Source: Pseudocercospora fijiensis CIRAD86 (taxonomy: Eukaryota > Ascomycota > Dothideomycetes > Mycosphaerellales > Mycosphaerellaceae). Taken from it: a DNA stretch of 64,000 bases. Shown here in pieces: positions 10,045 through 21,599 of this stretch. Position 1 is the first letter of the stretch; each line of letters opens with the position of its first letter. A model generated the notes under the pieces. The model had not been told where the DNA came from, did not search any database, and worked only from the letters and a program-made list of their open reading frames with translations. The stretch lies in contig NW_006921537.1 of the NCBI RefSeq assembly GCF_000340215.1, positions 4,831,461-4,895,460 of the forward strand, read 5' to 3'. The translations under genes and the position numbers were made by a program.

Positions 10045-11049
10045 TCACATGGGACTAGGATTGCCACATCCAACTTCCGACCATTCAAAGTCTCTACTAC
10101 TGCATCCTGGTGTCGTGCTCGGCACTTCCCGACCTTTCCCCTTCGATGCTCCAGCTCGTGTATTTGACGTCTCCCAAACATCTCTGACGCTTTCCAGCAG
10201 GTGAATAGCGCTTGCAAGCTCGTGTAAGAGCAGAGGCATCCGATCGCGGTGGTTCCTGGTAAGCTGGAAGATTTCTTCAATGGCCTCGAGAGAGATCTGC
10301 AGCTTTCGCATCGTCGTTCGGAGGACTTCCCAGCTGAAGCCCTGCCCGGAGTCTGGAGCATTGGCTGGAGGACCGGAGGACTTCATGCCTTGCAGTGCGG
10401 CAGAGAAGCGTCTAACGACAGAATCGTATGAGACGGCGGTGGTATCCAGTTTTGCGAACCCGGGTTTGGTGCCATCTCCGGCTGGCGATCCATCCCAGCC
10501 AACACGAATGGTCCAAAGTGAGTCCATGTATGAAGGTGGTAGCCAGCGCATAACGTGGCGAACATCGTTCATGAAGCTCTTCTCGATGCTGCGACATTCT
10601 TGATTGGCAGTGACGAGCGCAGCATACATGCTTGCCGCAGCTTGTTCGAAAGAATGTCTACGCTCTGGTGTGTATGACGGTGTAGGCTTGCTGTAGCCAT
10701 TCGCATGTGCGCCCTGATATTCCATGCCATGAGCAGCAGCTACAGAGCGAGGAATGTCACAGTCGCCGAGCTCTTCCACTCTGCCAGTAGGGAACGGAGA
10801 GTGGCTAGGTCCAGGTCCGTAGTATCTTCGATCCCACATCATGTCCTGAAGTGGTGTTGCATGTCCAAAGAAACCACGCAGTGGACTATGTGAGGAGGAA
10901 GAGCGTGAACGAGTGAAGGCGCCTGGTCGTCTGGCCCTGTTCTCTGGCATGTTGGACGAGGGATGATTCAAATGCATGGCGCCGAACAAGTCGTCGATAC
11001 CTGGTATATCCATCTCTTCGATTGCCAATGAAGAGGCCACTCTTCGCAT
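10045..11049 (-). CDS. Hypothetical Ser/Pro-rich protein
   Basis: An intronless frame that I do not recognise. The frame is open up to 11196, but that upstream end begins at a GTG. The first in-frame ATG is 11047-11049 (334 residues) and another lies at 11011-11013 (MDIPGIDDLFGAM...). The N-terminal third is rich in Ser, Pro, Arg and His and looks disordered. From about residue 120 onward it is mostly helical by eye, with HSFEQAAASMYAALV, and a later stretch, SWEVLRTTMRKLQISLEAIEEIFQ, that resembles a coiled coil. No signal peptide or membrane segment is seen. It shares an upstream region with the 3' end of the zinc-cluster regulator. Codon use resembles the neighbours, so I believe it is a gene. 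Confidence 0.6.
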   Translation of the reverse strand: MRRVASSLAIEEMDIPGIDDLFGAMHLNHPSSNMPENRARRPGAFTRSRSSSSHSPLRGFFGHATPLQDMMWDRRYYGPGPSHSPFPTGRVEELGDCDIPRSVAAAHGMEYQGAHANGYSKPTPSYTPERRHSFEQAAASMYAALVTANQECRSIEKSFMNDVRHVMRWLPPSYMDSLWTIRVGWDGSPAGDGTKPGFAKLDTTAVSYDSVVRRFSAALQGMKSSGPPANAPDSGQGFSWEVLRTTMRKLQISLEAIEEIFQLTRNHRDRMPLLLHELASAIHLLESVRDVWETSNTRAGASKGKGREVPSTTPGCSSRDFEWSEVGCGNPSPM

Positions 11050-11577
11050 TTCGTAGCGATGAGATTGCTGCTTTGTTGCTAAGGAGTGGAGGAGTGCTGT
11101 CACAATGAGTAAAGCCTGCCCTTCCCCGTACTGTGCAACGCTTGTCACCACCAAACACTGGTAGCGATTGTCCCACGAGCTAGCAAGAGCAAACACTGCT
11201 GTGGCATGCTGAGTTGAGTGGACTCAGGGTGTGACTCGGGGGGTAGCTGGTACTGTTGAGCTCCCAAATGACGCTACCGCCTTGTTCCAGGTGATCTGAC
11301 CTCGCTGTCAACGCCGTGGAACCACGAGACGCTTTCTCGCAGAAGCACTGACCTGTGTCTATCGGGCCGAGATCACCAGGATCATTTCGTTCTGGCCTGA
11401 TCTCTTCGAGTGTGGGTATGCAGCATCTGCCCTTGCAGTGGGACTTGTAGCGACGAGTGCCTCGTTGATTGCCCTGTGCGACATCAGTATGCTTTGTACG
11501 GGCAAGTGTTAGTCACCACTTACTCCTCGCGAAAGCCATTCGCTCTGGATGAATTTGGTGCTTTCTACCGTCTACTA
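11050..11577. other. Intergenic / upstream region, possible extra 3' exon of the regulator
   Basis: Upstream of the Ser/Pro-rich gene. On the minus strand a good donor (GTGAGT) lies in the last codons of the regulator near 11620, and an acceptor CACAG occurs near 11480. The frame after it is open to about 11190, so the regulator might be longer than annotated. The added tail would be Cys- and Ser-rich without a known motif. Confidence 0.3.
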
Positions 11578-13571
11578 TCAGTCGTTATGATCACATGTGT
11601 TCATGCGTAAGAACTCACCTTGCGTCCACTCGTTGATTTGGTCTCGGAGGTCAATCCAATCGCGATCAGCGAATACTTCAGTCTTTGACATATCTTCAGA
11701 TTTATCTTGTTCCGCTTCGTGACTGGAACATATATGAGCTTGATCATTCGATTCGGGAGGCGGGTCCTCTCTTACTGTATCATTTCTAGAAGTCGAACCA
11801 GACTCCACACGCCTCATGTATTGACTCGAGTTGGGAAGCTGCGGGCCAGCATGCCATATTCCTTCTTGTCGTGGGTTTCGTGAAAGTAGAGTGAATGCAG
11901 ATTGTCGAATGGTCGGGTTGCGACATCGTGAGATCGCCATCCATAACGGGTCTGTGACCCATAGAGAGAACGACAGGTAGGGGGTACCAGAGTTTGGACC
12001 CGAGAGTGTAGGTAATGGAGGACACGAGAATGATGCAAGAACTTCTCGCGCAAGGTCCACGATCGCTCGGAACTCGGCCTCGTAGGCATCATATGCTACT
12101 GGTCCAGCGGACTGATCAACAGATGCAAGCATTGTACCGACTAGATGGTTTGCCTTCAGCACCATCGCACGCTTCAAATCCATGTTCGACATGAAGTCGC
12201 GCTGATCCGAGAGAAACGCGGTGAAGGCAGCTTCCCATTGTGAGAACCAAGGCGCATATCGAAGATATTTCTCGGCCATGGTCACGGCGATGTGATCGCG
12301 TGGCGCAGTCGGATGGAAGCCCTGCATGAAGCGCATGACACTATTCAGCGCAGTATGCAGCGTGTTGTGCGCATGCTCCAGGCTGAATATATAGTCGATG
12401 GGAGGTAGAGGCGGCGTTTGACCGGAAGTGTCGATCTCAGGCCGTCTACCCTTATCAAGCAACGCCGTCGCTTGTACTTCGAGGCGCTCTACCAGCGGTC
12501 GCATTTGCTCAATGTCGTCTTCTTCTGAGGGTGACATGGTGATGGCATGGGCGCGACCAGTGGCATGCAGGAGTTGTCTGCCTTGTAAAGCGTGGTTCAC
12601 AGCACTGTCGCATCGCCCTTGCATCGCTTCAAAGCATGTGAACAACACGCACGTGGTCAAGGCTAGTCTCGAGCTCGGTATTCGCCTGTGGTTCGAGTCG
12701 TAGTCGCTTCTAGCGTCAGCAGTGAGGCATGAAATTGCTTTGTTACATTGGTTGAGTGCAAATTCCATCGCCTTCGCCTTCTGCTTGTCGTCTGCAAATG
12801 CACGCTGCATGATACACTCGTGGAGTGCTCCAATCGCCGTAATGGCGTGTCGAATTGCTGGCTCGTGGTATGATGTCTGAATCACCATGCGTTGCCAGAA
12901 TGCAGAGTCGAAGAAGCCGGCCATTTGAGGTGCGCTGAAATTGACGAAGAAATTTAGACAATGTCTCTCACGCCAACTCCTCCGCCACTTCATGTCTGGA
13001 CGGAATAAGGTCAAGCTACCTCCCTCGGCCGAAGGATAAAATATTTGACCGTCTTCATCCTCGCCAGCTCTCACACCTGCGTTCAAGGCCCAGTCATCGG
13101 ACATGGCCATTTTGCATGCTGGGTTCCTCGGGTCACATTTGATGCCCTTGATACTGCCACATGTCAGATATGTTCATGGAACGAGCAATCTGCTACGTAC
13201 AGACACGGAATGCAGCCTGTTTGCATCTTTGTTCGCGGTATTTCTTCGACGTCCTCGCCGTTGTCCATGTGAATCGAGCCATTACTATTTTGTGAAGCGA
13301 ACTCAGGTGTGAGGCCAAATGTTGCAGAAGACAATCCAGAGTCGAGGTCTGGTAGCAGTTCGAGATCTGCTTGGTCCCAATTCAGGTGTGCAGTGTCGTT
13401 TATCGGTGTTGCTGCATCCTCCCACGTCCGTTTCCTGCTTCCATTCACAGCATTGCCATTTCTGTGATCAGGTGGAGGTGGTGTCCGCCATTCGAGGTCC
13501 ACGCCTATCCACTTCTCCGCCTCTTTGTCGCCCATGTCGGTCTCGATGGCGGAAGTAATGGTAGCAATCAT
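11578..13571 (-). CDS. Fungal zinc-cluster-type transcription factor with a divergent DNA-binding motif
   Basis: Exons 13571-13201 and 13153-11578 are joined by a 47-nt intron (GTACGT...GGCAG), giving 648 residues in a continuous frame. The intron interrupts the zinc cluster. The spliced product reads TGCIPCLIKGIKCDPRNPACKM, which matches the first four cysteines of a Zn2Cys6 motif. The fifth and sixth cysteines are absent (CKMAM where CxxC is expected). The long middle region has FFDSAFWQRMVIQTSYHEPAIRHAITAIGALHE, typical of the regulatory domain of fungal C6 factors. An acidic N-terminal segment of about 110 residues precedes the cluster. It probably acts in the nucleus, but DNA binding by a four-cysteine cluster is uncertain. 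The C-terminus may continue through another intron. Confidence 0.75.
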
Positions 13572-14173
13572 GCCTCGAGGCTTGCAGAGCGAAGGATGTG
13601 GACTACAGATTTGAGGAGCAGCACAGCACAGCTTCGCTATTCAGCTGCACGTGAAAGGCGCACGCGGCAGGCGATGCAATCGGGTACGTGGGAGCTCATG
13701 AAACGTCCAATCGATGCCGGTCGTAAGCAGCGTTTGAATTTGGCCGAGTGTTGCTGCTCTTATCGCAGCGCAATATATAGGATTCCAACAATGGCTATGG
13801 GGAGCTAGTATGAACGTAACGGACGCCACAGTGGAGGTGTCAAGGGAAGGGAGGAGAGATGTCGGGGCCAAGGTATAAGATGCACAGCACAGCAGTGACG
13901 GGTGACTTCGGTCTTGTGCGTAGGAGCTGCACAGTGTTCTTCATCACGTAGCGTATGTCATCAGCACTACCACCACGTCCACGTCCACGTCTGGCCAGAC
14001 CTGTTGTCGCTGCCGAATCATCAGTCGTCGCGGCAATGAACCCGCTTGTCGCCAGGATATGTAAGCTTCAATGTCAATGACTCGTGGGGCAGATCATATT
14101 CATTTCGCACAACCATTGAACGTCAGACAGAACGACAAGTGTCTCCTGTCTTGCAACAGCCTGACATGCGAGC
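13572..14173. promoter_or_regulatory. Divergent upstream region between the regulator and HEM14
   Basis: A 602-bp spacer between two divergent start codons, so it should hold both promoters. A CCACGT repeat (CCACGTCCACGTCCACGT) lies near 13975-13995. No further gene is seen. Confidence 0.45.
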
Positions 14174-16109
14174 ATGCGTCTATCATGTTCGCGTAGCATA
14201 GCAGCAGCAGCAAGCACGCGAGCCCGAGCGCGTCTTCCAATCCCGCCTCCGCCGTCGCCGTCGCCTTCGCCCTTTTCGCGCCATCTCCTCTGTCGGCGAG
14301 ATTACAGCGCACACTCCCAGCCTGCAAGTCACGATGTCGGAATCCTAGGCGGCGGTATCACAGGTCTGGCCAGCGCCTATTTCCTCCTCCGCCAGCACCC
14401 GAACGCAAAGGTCACGCTCTACGAATCAAAAGATCGCGTGGGAGGTTGGCTGGAAAGCAAACGCGTGCCCGTCAAGGATGGAAGTGTTCTGTTTGAAGCT
14501 GCTGCGCGCACCCTTCGACCACAGTCCAATGGCGTTCTCACTGCGAGATTGGTAGGGACACCTGCCGGCCTGCGTGCGTGGAAAACGCTAGTGACACCGG
14601 GCTGATGGGAAGTAGATGCAAGAGCTAGATCTCGCAAGGGATGCCATATTCACCCAGCGCACCGCCCCCGCTGCCAGCAATCGCTATCTATACTATCCTG
14701 ACCATCTTGTGCGCATGCCACATCCATCCTTCGGCATGGCAAACAACATTTGGAATCTATCGACGGAGCCAGTCTTCGAGACAGCACTGTGGAGTCTGAT
14801 CACGGAGCTCTGGAAAGAAGCCAGAGATCCGAGCGTGCAAGATGAAAGCATAGGCAGCTTCTTTTCTCGACGCTTTAGTAGGACCATGGTCGACCGCCTG
14901 CTGTCTGCAATCATCCATGGCATCTATGCTGGGGATGTGTGGAAGCTGTCGGCAAGGAGTCTGTTTCCTACTGCATTCCGCGACGAAACCCTGCACGGTA
15001 GCATAATATATGGCATGTTCAAGGCAAGAGCTGATGGCATTGAAATGACCAAACGTGAAGCGGACTTTCTGCAAGATATGAAAGGCTTTGCATGGGATCC
15101 TCTGTTGAAGGCGACGCTGAAGGACACATCGGTCTTTACATTCAAGGACGGCATCGGCATGCTCCCGGAGGCAATCTATGCCTGGCTGTTCGGATGTGGT
15201 CGCGTCGAGTTCAAGACGGGCACTCACGTGGACAAGATCGCGCAAGCAGAGGACAACAGTGGGATCGTGGTGACACATAGTCAGGCCGCCGAGTCGCGGA
15301 CACACAGTCATGTGATATCTGCTCTCTCACCGACGCACTTGAACCAGGTCTCGGGGAAGGACTTGGTGATGTCTCCTGCAACGGTGACTGCCATGTCTGT
15401 CAACCTCTACTTCCGCACGCCGAATTTGCATGAGCCTGGCTTTGGCTATCTTATACCCAGTGCGACTCCGTTCGCGCAGAACCCTGAACGTGCTCTCGGT
15501 GTGGTCTTCGATAGCGCGTACTCACCTTCGCCAGCTGATGTCGATGCGGGCAACTGGCGCGAATTCAGTGCTGAGCAAATGGAGATGTTGAAGGCAGGGC
15601 GAGAAAGTGGTAAGCAACTAGTCAATGTCAACGACTTCGCTTGGTACAACATGCCAAAGCCACCAAACCTACAGGATCATGTTCCACAACGAGGCACGAA
15701 GCTCACTGTCATGTTCGGTGGACACTGGTGGGATGGTTGGCCTGCATACCCCGACGAGAAAGAAGCACTGAGCATGGCACGTTCTGTCCTTGAGCGCCAC
15801 CTGGGCATTAAAGAGGAAGCCGAAGCGTGGCAGGTCAATTTGCAAAAGGACTGCATCCCGCAATACCATGTCGGGCACGAACAGAAGCTCAAGGATGCTC
15901 ACAATACCATCTGGCGGGAATACAAGGGCCGACTACGCGTGGCTGGAAACTGGATGTGGGGAGTAGGGGTAAATGACTGCCTACGGAGCGCATATGAAGT
16001 AGCGAAGAACATGGATCGCGATGCAACCGGACTCGAGCATGTCGGCGAGGCAGCGACAGTTCGACTGAAAGCATTGAAGCCTGGTCAGAGAGCGAGTGAA
16101 GATGGATGA
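14174..16109 (+). CDS. HEM14: Protoporphyrinogen oxidase, mitochondrial
   Basis: Exons 14174-14551 and 14616-16109 flank a 64-nt intron (GTAGGG...AAGTAG) and give 623 residues. It catalyses the six-electron oxidation of protoporphyrinogen IX to protoporphyrin IX, the penultimate haem step, at the inner mitochondrial membrane. Residues 1-45 are rich in Arg, Ser, Ala and Pro without acidic residues, a plausible mitochondrial presequence. The FAD-binding GGGITGLASAYF follows (59-70), then LYESKDRVGGW, the second part of the amine-oxidase-type Rossmann signature. ARTLRP, then SNRYLYYPDHLVRMP just after the splice, and the C-terminal VAGNWMWGVGVNDCLRSAYEVA (FAD-contacting) are typical of this family. 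The splice is chosen because it joins LTARL directly to MQELDL, where the family is continuous. The gene appears intact. Confidence 0.93.
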
Positions 16110-16735
16110 TGGATAAATGTGTACATATCGATACTTGGCCATAGAAACAAAGAGCATTATTCTGATGAGTCTGCCTGCCTGCGGAAAGCAGCAGCAGATT
16201 GGAGCGCGAGTTCTGTGTGGCTATTGCAGGGGAACGCCGTCGGTCGTCGAACATGAAGTCTGCGGTCCAAGTCACTGTTTGGAGTACGTCACTGTCACCG
16301 CGCCGCACGAGCAAGAGCACGAGCTGCCGTCTGCCCAACTTTACACCCAGCCTCTTTCGGCGTCATCAAGGCTTCCATTGTCGACAATCTTGGAAGAGAC
16401 AATCTTGGAAGACAGGTTTGGACAGGGTTCTGTATGTAGATGTCCGCTCTGCAGCTGCATACCCGTACATCCCGGCAGACCATGGCCGCATGTTTTATGA
16501 CGCACACCGTGACCGGCGCTTTCATTAACCCAACCTCAGCGCAGTACTCCATCCTGGCCCTCGCCAAATGGCCTTCACTACAAGCTCCACAACGACTTCG
16601 TGGCATCGGCGAGGCGAGGCGCTAGACAAGCACTCGATTGGTAGGCCCGAACCTTCGGGAGTCGATCCGCAACAACGACATAACGTGCAATGGCAGTTGC
16701 ATATGCCTCTACTGCAAATGATTAGTAAGTATACT
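16110..16735. other. Intergenic, HEM14 3' flank up to the transposon block
   Basis: GC-balanced sequence with open frames on both strands but no domain. It includes the near-repeat ACAATCTTGGAAGA twice around 16383-16412 and a perfect 6-bp hairpin CCCGAA/TTCGGG near 16647-16660. Composition switches sharply to the RIP type at about 16720-16740. Confidence 0.45.
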
Positions 16736-17099
16736 AGCTCTATCATTTAGCATGCTATAATCACGGAGCAGCCGCCGTTCTACGGGGTCTCTGTGCCTTT
16801 ATATAGCCTAGAACTTTATACTATCGATAGGACGTTAATATATTAGATAGAACCTTTATTCCCCTAGTTTACTTATAGTATAATAAGTATAATTATATAT
16901 ATCTATATCGAACTTAGAATAGTTGTTATAGGCTATTAAGGTATAGTCGCTATAGTTAGGTATACTTTTATACTATACGACTACTACTATAAGTAGAAGT
17001 AGTAGAAAGAAGTATATAGTAATAGGATCTTCGAATATAATTTCTAGTAGCTATATAGTTTAAGTATTAATCTATCGGATAGGAAGTTAGGAAACTAAG

Positions 17100-17140
<41 letters not shown>

Positions 17141-18670
17141 GCTATAGGCTCGTCTAAGGACTAGGCTAGCTAGATAATATAGTATAGGATATCTCTTATA
17201 TATTTCTAAGAGCTTTGTTTATAGCAACGAAATTACTAGACTAGGAAGGGACTAGTAGGTAGTAGATAGGGAGTATTAGTAGATAGTATTATAACTAGGC
17301 ATTTAGAGGCCTATACTATACGATCGATAATAAAGCTCTAATAGGGCTTCTAATACTAATTAGTTAGACGGTTAGGAGCTTAGAGCGAATACGAAGTAGA
17401 TAGGCGAAGGATTTTAAAGCCCTCGATTAGATTCTTAAGGGCTAGAATATCTATATTCGAGATACTAGTAGGTAGGATAGATATTCTAGTAGGATCGATA
17501 TTCTTAGTATCCTCTATAAGCGTTTCTATATATATAATATACCGCTATTATACGTCGCTATATAGCGCGCTTTAAATACTTTATTAGCCGTACGGGATTA
17601 AAGTTTTCGAAAATTCTATTAGTACTAGTCTTATAAAGCGCTTGCTTTAAGTTACGTATATATTCCTATACCTTTTACTAGTTTTTAGAAACCGATAATT
17701 TCTATAGTTAGAACCTACTACTCCTATAGTAACTTAGTAAACTAACCTAAACTAAACTAGAATCTCGGCTTAGTAAACTAAACTTAAATAGCCCGAACTA
17801 CTATAGGGTCTACCGAAGTAACCGAACTATACCCTAATTTCGAACTATATCTATATCTCTACTAAACCTCCGCTATCTAATTGTCTTTATATAGGTTTAT
17901 CGCTACTACTCTAATCTTATAGTCCTAATATATTACCTTCGCTATCTTATCTCTATAAACTAATATTCTACTTCTTATCGCTATTAATTCTCGATCCGCC
18001 TTAGTAATCTCTTCCTCGATAATTCTATCTATATCGAAGCCCTAGTTATAGTCTTCTAGGTTCTAGCTACTAGTAAAACGTCTCGGTTCCGACTATCTAT
18101 TTATAGCGGTTTACCGTTTATAGGGCTATAAAGAGCGGCGAGTCTATATACAAACTACGACTATTAGAGTATAGTATAGCCCTTATTTAGACTAATTCTA
18201 AGCTATCGCTCCTTATTAATACTAGATATCTGCTTAATATAGTTATAAAGCTATAAATAGCGTAGGTTAAATAGCTCTTCCTTTATCTCTAGCTTTATAT
18301 TAGAAGCCTTCTATTCTTAAAGGTAGTATCTTATTTTCTAGTATAGTACTAATATATAATCTAGGTTCTTCGAGTATCTACTATCTACTAGGTAGAACCT
18401 ATTGCCTTCCTTTCGATATATATATACCCTTCGAATCCTATCGCGACGCCTAATATAGTACTATCTATTATAGACCCCTCCTATCTAGTAATATCTATAT
18501 ATAAAGTTAGACTAGAAGTTATAATAGAGTAATATATTCTAAGTAACGGTGCTCTTACAATTACAATAGGCGCCTAGATTCCTAGTATTTAACGCGTCTT
18601 ATAAAGTAGGTTCTATCTTATAGACAAGACGGTTGTCTTATATAATAAGACGAGCGGTATATTTAGGGCC
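16736..18670 (-). mobile_element. RIP-degraded PIF/Harbinger element (copy B)
   Basis: About 1.9 kb of CpA/TpG-depleted DNA. Around 18300-18240 a minus-strand frame reads KEELFNLRY followed by L(Y)NYI(K)Q, the NLRHA-LRN-ER core of HARBI1-type transposases. The frame upstream of it on that strand has an EGS.IDS motif resembling GWEGSAHD. The end at about 18630-18670 (GTCTTATATAATAAGACGAGCGGTATATTTAGGGCC) resembles the terminal repeat of the next Harbinger element. No left terminal repeat or target duplication was found, so the limits are uncertain and the copy is probably truncated. A pure (AT)n tract lies at 17103-17137. Confidence 0.6.
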
Positions 18671-18759
18671 TCGTAGCTCCGTACATAGCACCGCTTCTAG
18701 TCTAGATAGCCTGCTAGGTAAGGTACGTCCTATACTCCTTGTCTTAAGTAGAAGGCGTA

Positions 18760-18762
18760 TTA
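18760..18762. repeat. TTA target-site duplication, left
   Basis: TTA directly before the Harbinger terminus; the same trinucleotide is found at 29784-29786. A 3-bp TWA duplication is diagnostic for PIF/Harbinger elements. Confidence 0.8.
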
Positions 18763-18817
18763 GGCCTTAAATACCTCGCGTTGTCTTATTAATAAGACAG
18801 TTATCTTCTATAAGACG
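18763..18817 (+). repeat. Left terminal inverted repeat of Harbinger copy A
   Basis: The outer 27 bases differ from the right terminal repeat at one position. Beyond that the repeat contains short GTCTTAT/ATAAGAC inverted motifs that recur in the subterminal regions. Confidence 0.85.
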
Positions 18818-18979
18818 GCTGTTTTAAAGTCGTTGTTTTATCTTAGCGTGTCTTATCCGTCTTATAGGTATTTAACGTATCTTATCTATAATTAGCCTCT
18901 TAGTACTCGCTCGTAACCTTACTCTATAACTCTTTAATAATTCCTTGCTCTTTGTATACTATAGACTATAGATTAAACG

Positions 18980-19765
18980 GACTGTAAGGAGTTAGTATTG
19001 CTACTATCGATAAAGACGATAATTAAGGTTGTTAAGTTAATTATTAACGAAGGGCAGCGTCCGAAGTATAGGCCGAAGGGTATAATAACGACTCTCGTAG
19101 CGCTAGAGTTAGGCTCGTAGTAGATATAGATAATACTTCTTAGACCGCCGGTATACTGCTATACGATAACGAGGCTTCGATAACCGGTCCTAAAGGCACT
19201 AATTAATACACTTGTCGAAGATTATAGCCTTACCGGGGGTTATAGGATCTTACCTACCGAGCAAGTAATTATATTCCTTAACTACGCCGGATATAAGACA
19301 ACTAACAATTAGCTCCGCCTATTGTATTAATACTCGCTAAGAAGCTATCGACGCGCTATTTTAAAGATTAGTATACTATTATACTAGCTGTTTCGAGATA
19401 CGGCTTAGTAGCTAAGTAAGGATAATAGAACCTCCGCGGAGATTATCGATAATCTAAAGATATAGCTATACTTCTCGTATTGTATTAGTGCGCTTAATAG
19501 CACTTATATTCCTTTTAAACTAAGGAAGATAGCAAATGCTAGCGCCTATCGTAACCGGAAGGCCCGGGAAGGGTAGTGTTTCGTAGAATGTATTAGCGTA
19601 TATCGATTTCTATAGAAACTTTACTTATATTCTACCTAGATAGGAGGGATTAGTAGTAGACGGCACTATATTAAGTATAGCGATAAAGAAGGGGTTAAAG
19701 GTGCCTCGAGGTAGGTTCTATCTCGCTAATAGTAGATATTCGAAGAATCTCGACTATATACTAGT
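18980..19765 (+). pseudogene. Harbinger transposase, N-terminal and central part
   Basis: The frame reads through TAG/TAA codons as former Trp/Gln. Visible blocks are FLNYAGYKTTN (helix-turn-helix region), NSTYIPF.LRKIA (the DGTHIP catalytic Asp region, here with the Asp replaced), YRNRK, and VPRGRFYLA at about 19700, the segment before the third catalytic region. The frame is cut at 19765 by the Gypsy insertion and resumes at 26963. The protein would be a HARBI1-like DDE nuclease. This copy is dead from stops and from the insertion. Confidence 0.8.
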
Positions 19766-19963
19766 TGTTAGGACTAAAGAGGTTATACGTAATTGGTATA
19801 TAACCGGGCTCGAGTGAAGCTAGGGTCTTGATGCCTTAGGCAGGGCTTGGCGCTTAGCAGTAGGCTAACTTGCCTGCCTTCCTCCCTCTCCTTCTTACTC
19901 CTTATCGAATACTACTCGTACCTACTACCACCCTATCTACCTGCTAATATAACCCTTCTTATA
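19766..19963 (+). repeat. 5' LTR of the Gypsy element
   Basis: 198 bp. Aligned to the 3' LTR it shows 14 substitutions, all transitions of the CpA/TpG versus TpA kind, and a 2-bp length difference near the start. Confidence 0.92.
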
Positions 19964-19981
19964 TAGTATTCGATCCACCCT
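19964..19981 (+). other. Probable tRNA primer-binding site
   Basis: TAGTATTCGATCCACCC follows the LTR with no gap. Primer-binding sites normally begin TGG, complementary to the tRNA CCA end. TGG to TAG is the expected RIP change. The rest would pair with the T-arm side of a tRNA, but which tRNA I cannot say. Confidence 0.5.
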
Positions 19982-19989
19982 TTAAGGGC

Positions 19990-21590
19990 AGCAGCTAGAT
20001 AGTCCTTATTTCAAGTTTTTAGCGGTATAGCTACGAACAAGACTAATCTAACTATATTGCGCCCGAAGAACGGGACCTATACGTACTATTCTATAAAAAC
20101 AACCGTACCAATTATTAAGCAAGGCCTTTTACACGGCCTATTATACTAAGTTAAGCACATTAGACCGATACCTACTAATTCCGCTATATCCGTATCTTAG
20201 GGGCTAACAATATATTATTAGTGCTACCCCTTACAATAGCCGGTTTATTACGAAACAACAACCGCGGCGCCGCTAGCAGCGCTAGCAATAACAACGCTAG
20301 TGGCACAGTGCCTAAAGTGCCTACTAAAGCACCTACTGAAGTGCCTCCTGCCGAAGAGCCTACTATAGGACCTACTAAAGAAGAACCTATAATTCTAGGT
20401 AATAATCTAGAACTGCCTATTAACGACATTCTTAACAACATTGTTAATCGTCGATATAGCTAACTAGCCTTTAGCCCCTAGCCGATAACGAGACTTTAAG
20501 AAGCTACTTAGAACAGGCTTACTGCCTTACGTTAAGAACAATAGCTAAGGGATAACCTCCTCGAAATTCATCGCCTATAGGAAGCCTTAGTAACTAATGC
20601 TAAGCTAACAGCAGGACCTTCCTTACTAGCTATTTAAAAGAAGGATACTAAACTTAAGGATTGCACTGTGTTTAATAGCTCTAGCCGCAAGCAGTACAAT
20701 AATTACATCCGTAATTGTAAATTGAACTAGCGGAATGCACTAAGGGCCCTACTAGATGACTATTTATTAGTCGTCTACGCTATGCAATATATTAATAGCG
20801 ACCTAAAGCGCACCTAGGATAACTATTTCGACTCCCTTACTAATTAGACCGCTGTTTAGTAGCAAGACTACAAGACTATTATACTAGACACCCTTAGAAA
20901 CCCTATACTAAGGCAACAACACGCTTAGGACTAATACCTTCGGGCTAAACAAAAGACTGATCAATCGGCTCGCTTATTTAAGGCCTATTTAAAGACCCTC
21001 GAGGACGATTTGCTAGCTAAGACCGACTCTATCTAGATTTCCGAAATACGCCCTAAATTGCGATAGGAATTGGTCCTTAAATTAGACCGCCGTCGCGTGT
21101 TCGAATAGACTAACCTAATACGCATTTAGTTTATAGTCGAAGTAGAAACAGCCGAACGAGCTGTTTAGCTTTAGTAACGGCTAGAATCGAGGATCCGACT
21201 AACTAGTACTAACCGTAGCAACCGTAGTAGCCGCGGAGGAAACTAAGGCTCTACCTAAAACAACAATACTAACAATAGAAACAGTAACAGCGACCGTAGG
21301 AGAGGCCGTAGCCGGCGGCTATATAGAGGAGGCCGCGATAGGGGCCGTAGAAGGGGCTCGTATCCCTATAGTACTAATCGCTTAACTAACAATAGCAGCA
21401 ATAGCGGCTATAGCAACCCCCTAACTAGATTAAAGTGCTTCAATTATAATAGCACTAGCTATCTACTAGGCTAATGCGACAAACCTAAGGATTAGGCCCG
21501 AATCGACCGTACTACTACCGAGCACCGTAAGCACCTTTTAGCCGCTAATGCTACCCCTATCGGTCCTTCGAAAAAAGAATAAGCGCCGCA
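19990..21590 (+). pseudogene. Gypsy gag, RIP-damaged
   Basis: It includes an intact 80-codon stretch at 20221-20463 (Asn/Ala/Pro-rich, PTKAPTEVPPAEEPTIGPTK) and Arg/Gly/Asn-rich nucleocapsid-like sequence around 21190-21410. A degraded CCHC zinc knuckle lies near 21429-21490 (KCFNYNSTSYLLG.CD, where the second Cys and the His have become Tyr, as RIP predicts). Multiple TAG stops remain. Confidence 0.75.
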
Positions 21591-21599
21591 CTAACTGTT

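Noticed and set aside
16110..16750. Several 60-150 codon frames on both strands after HEM14
   Set aside because: They overlap each other on opposite strands, lack motifs, and arise from stop-poor composition.
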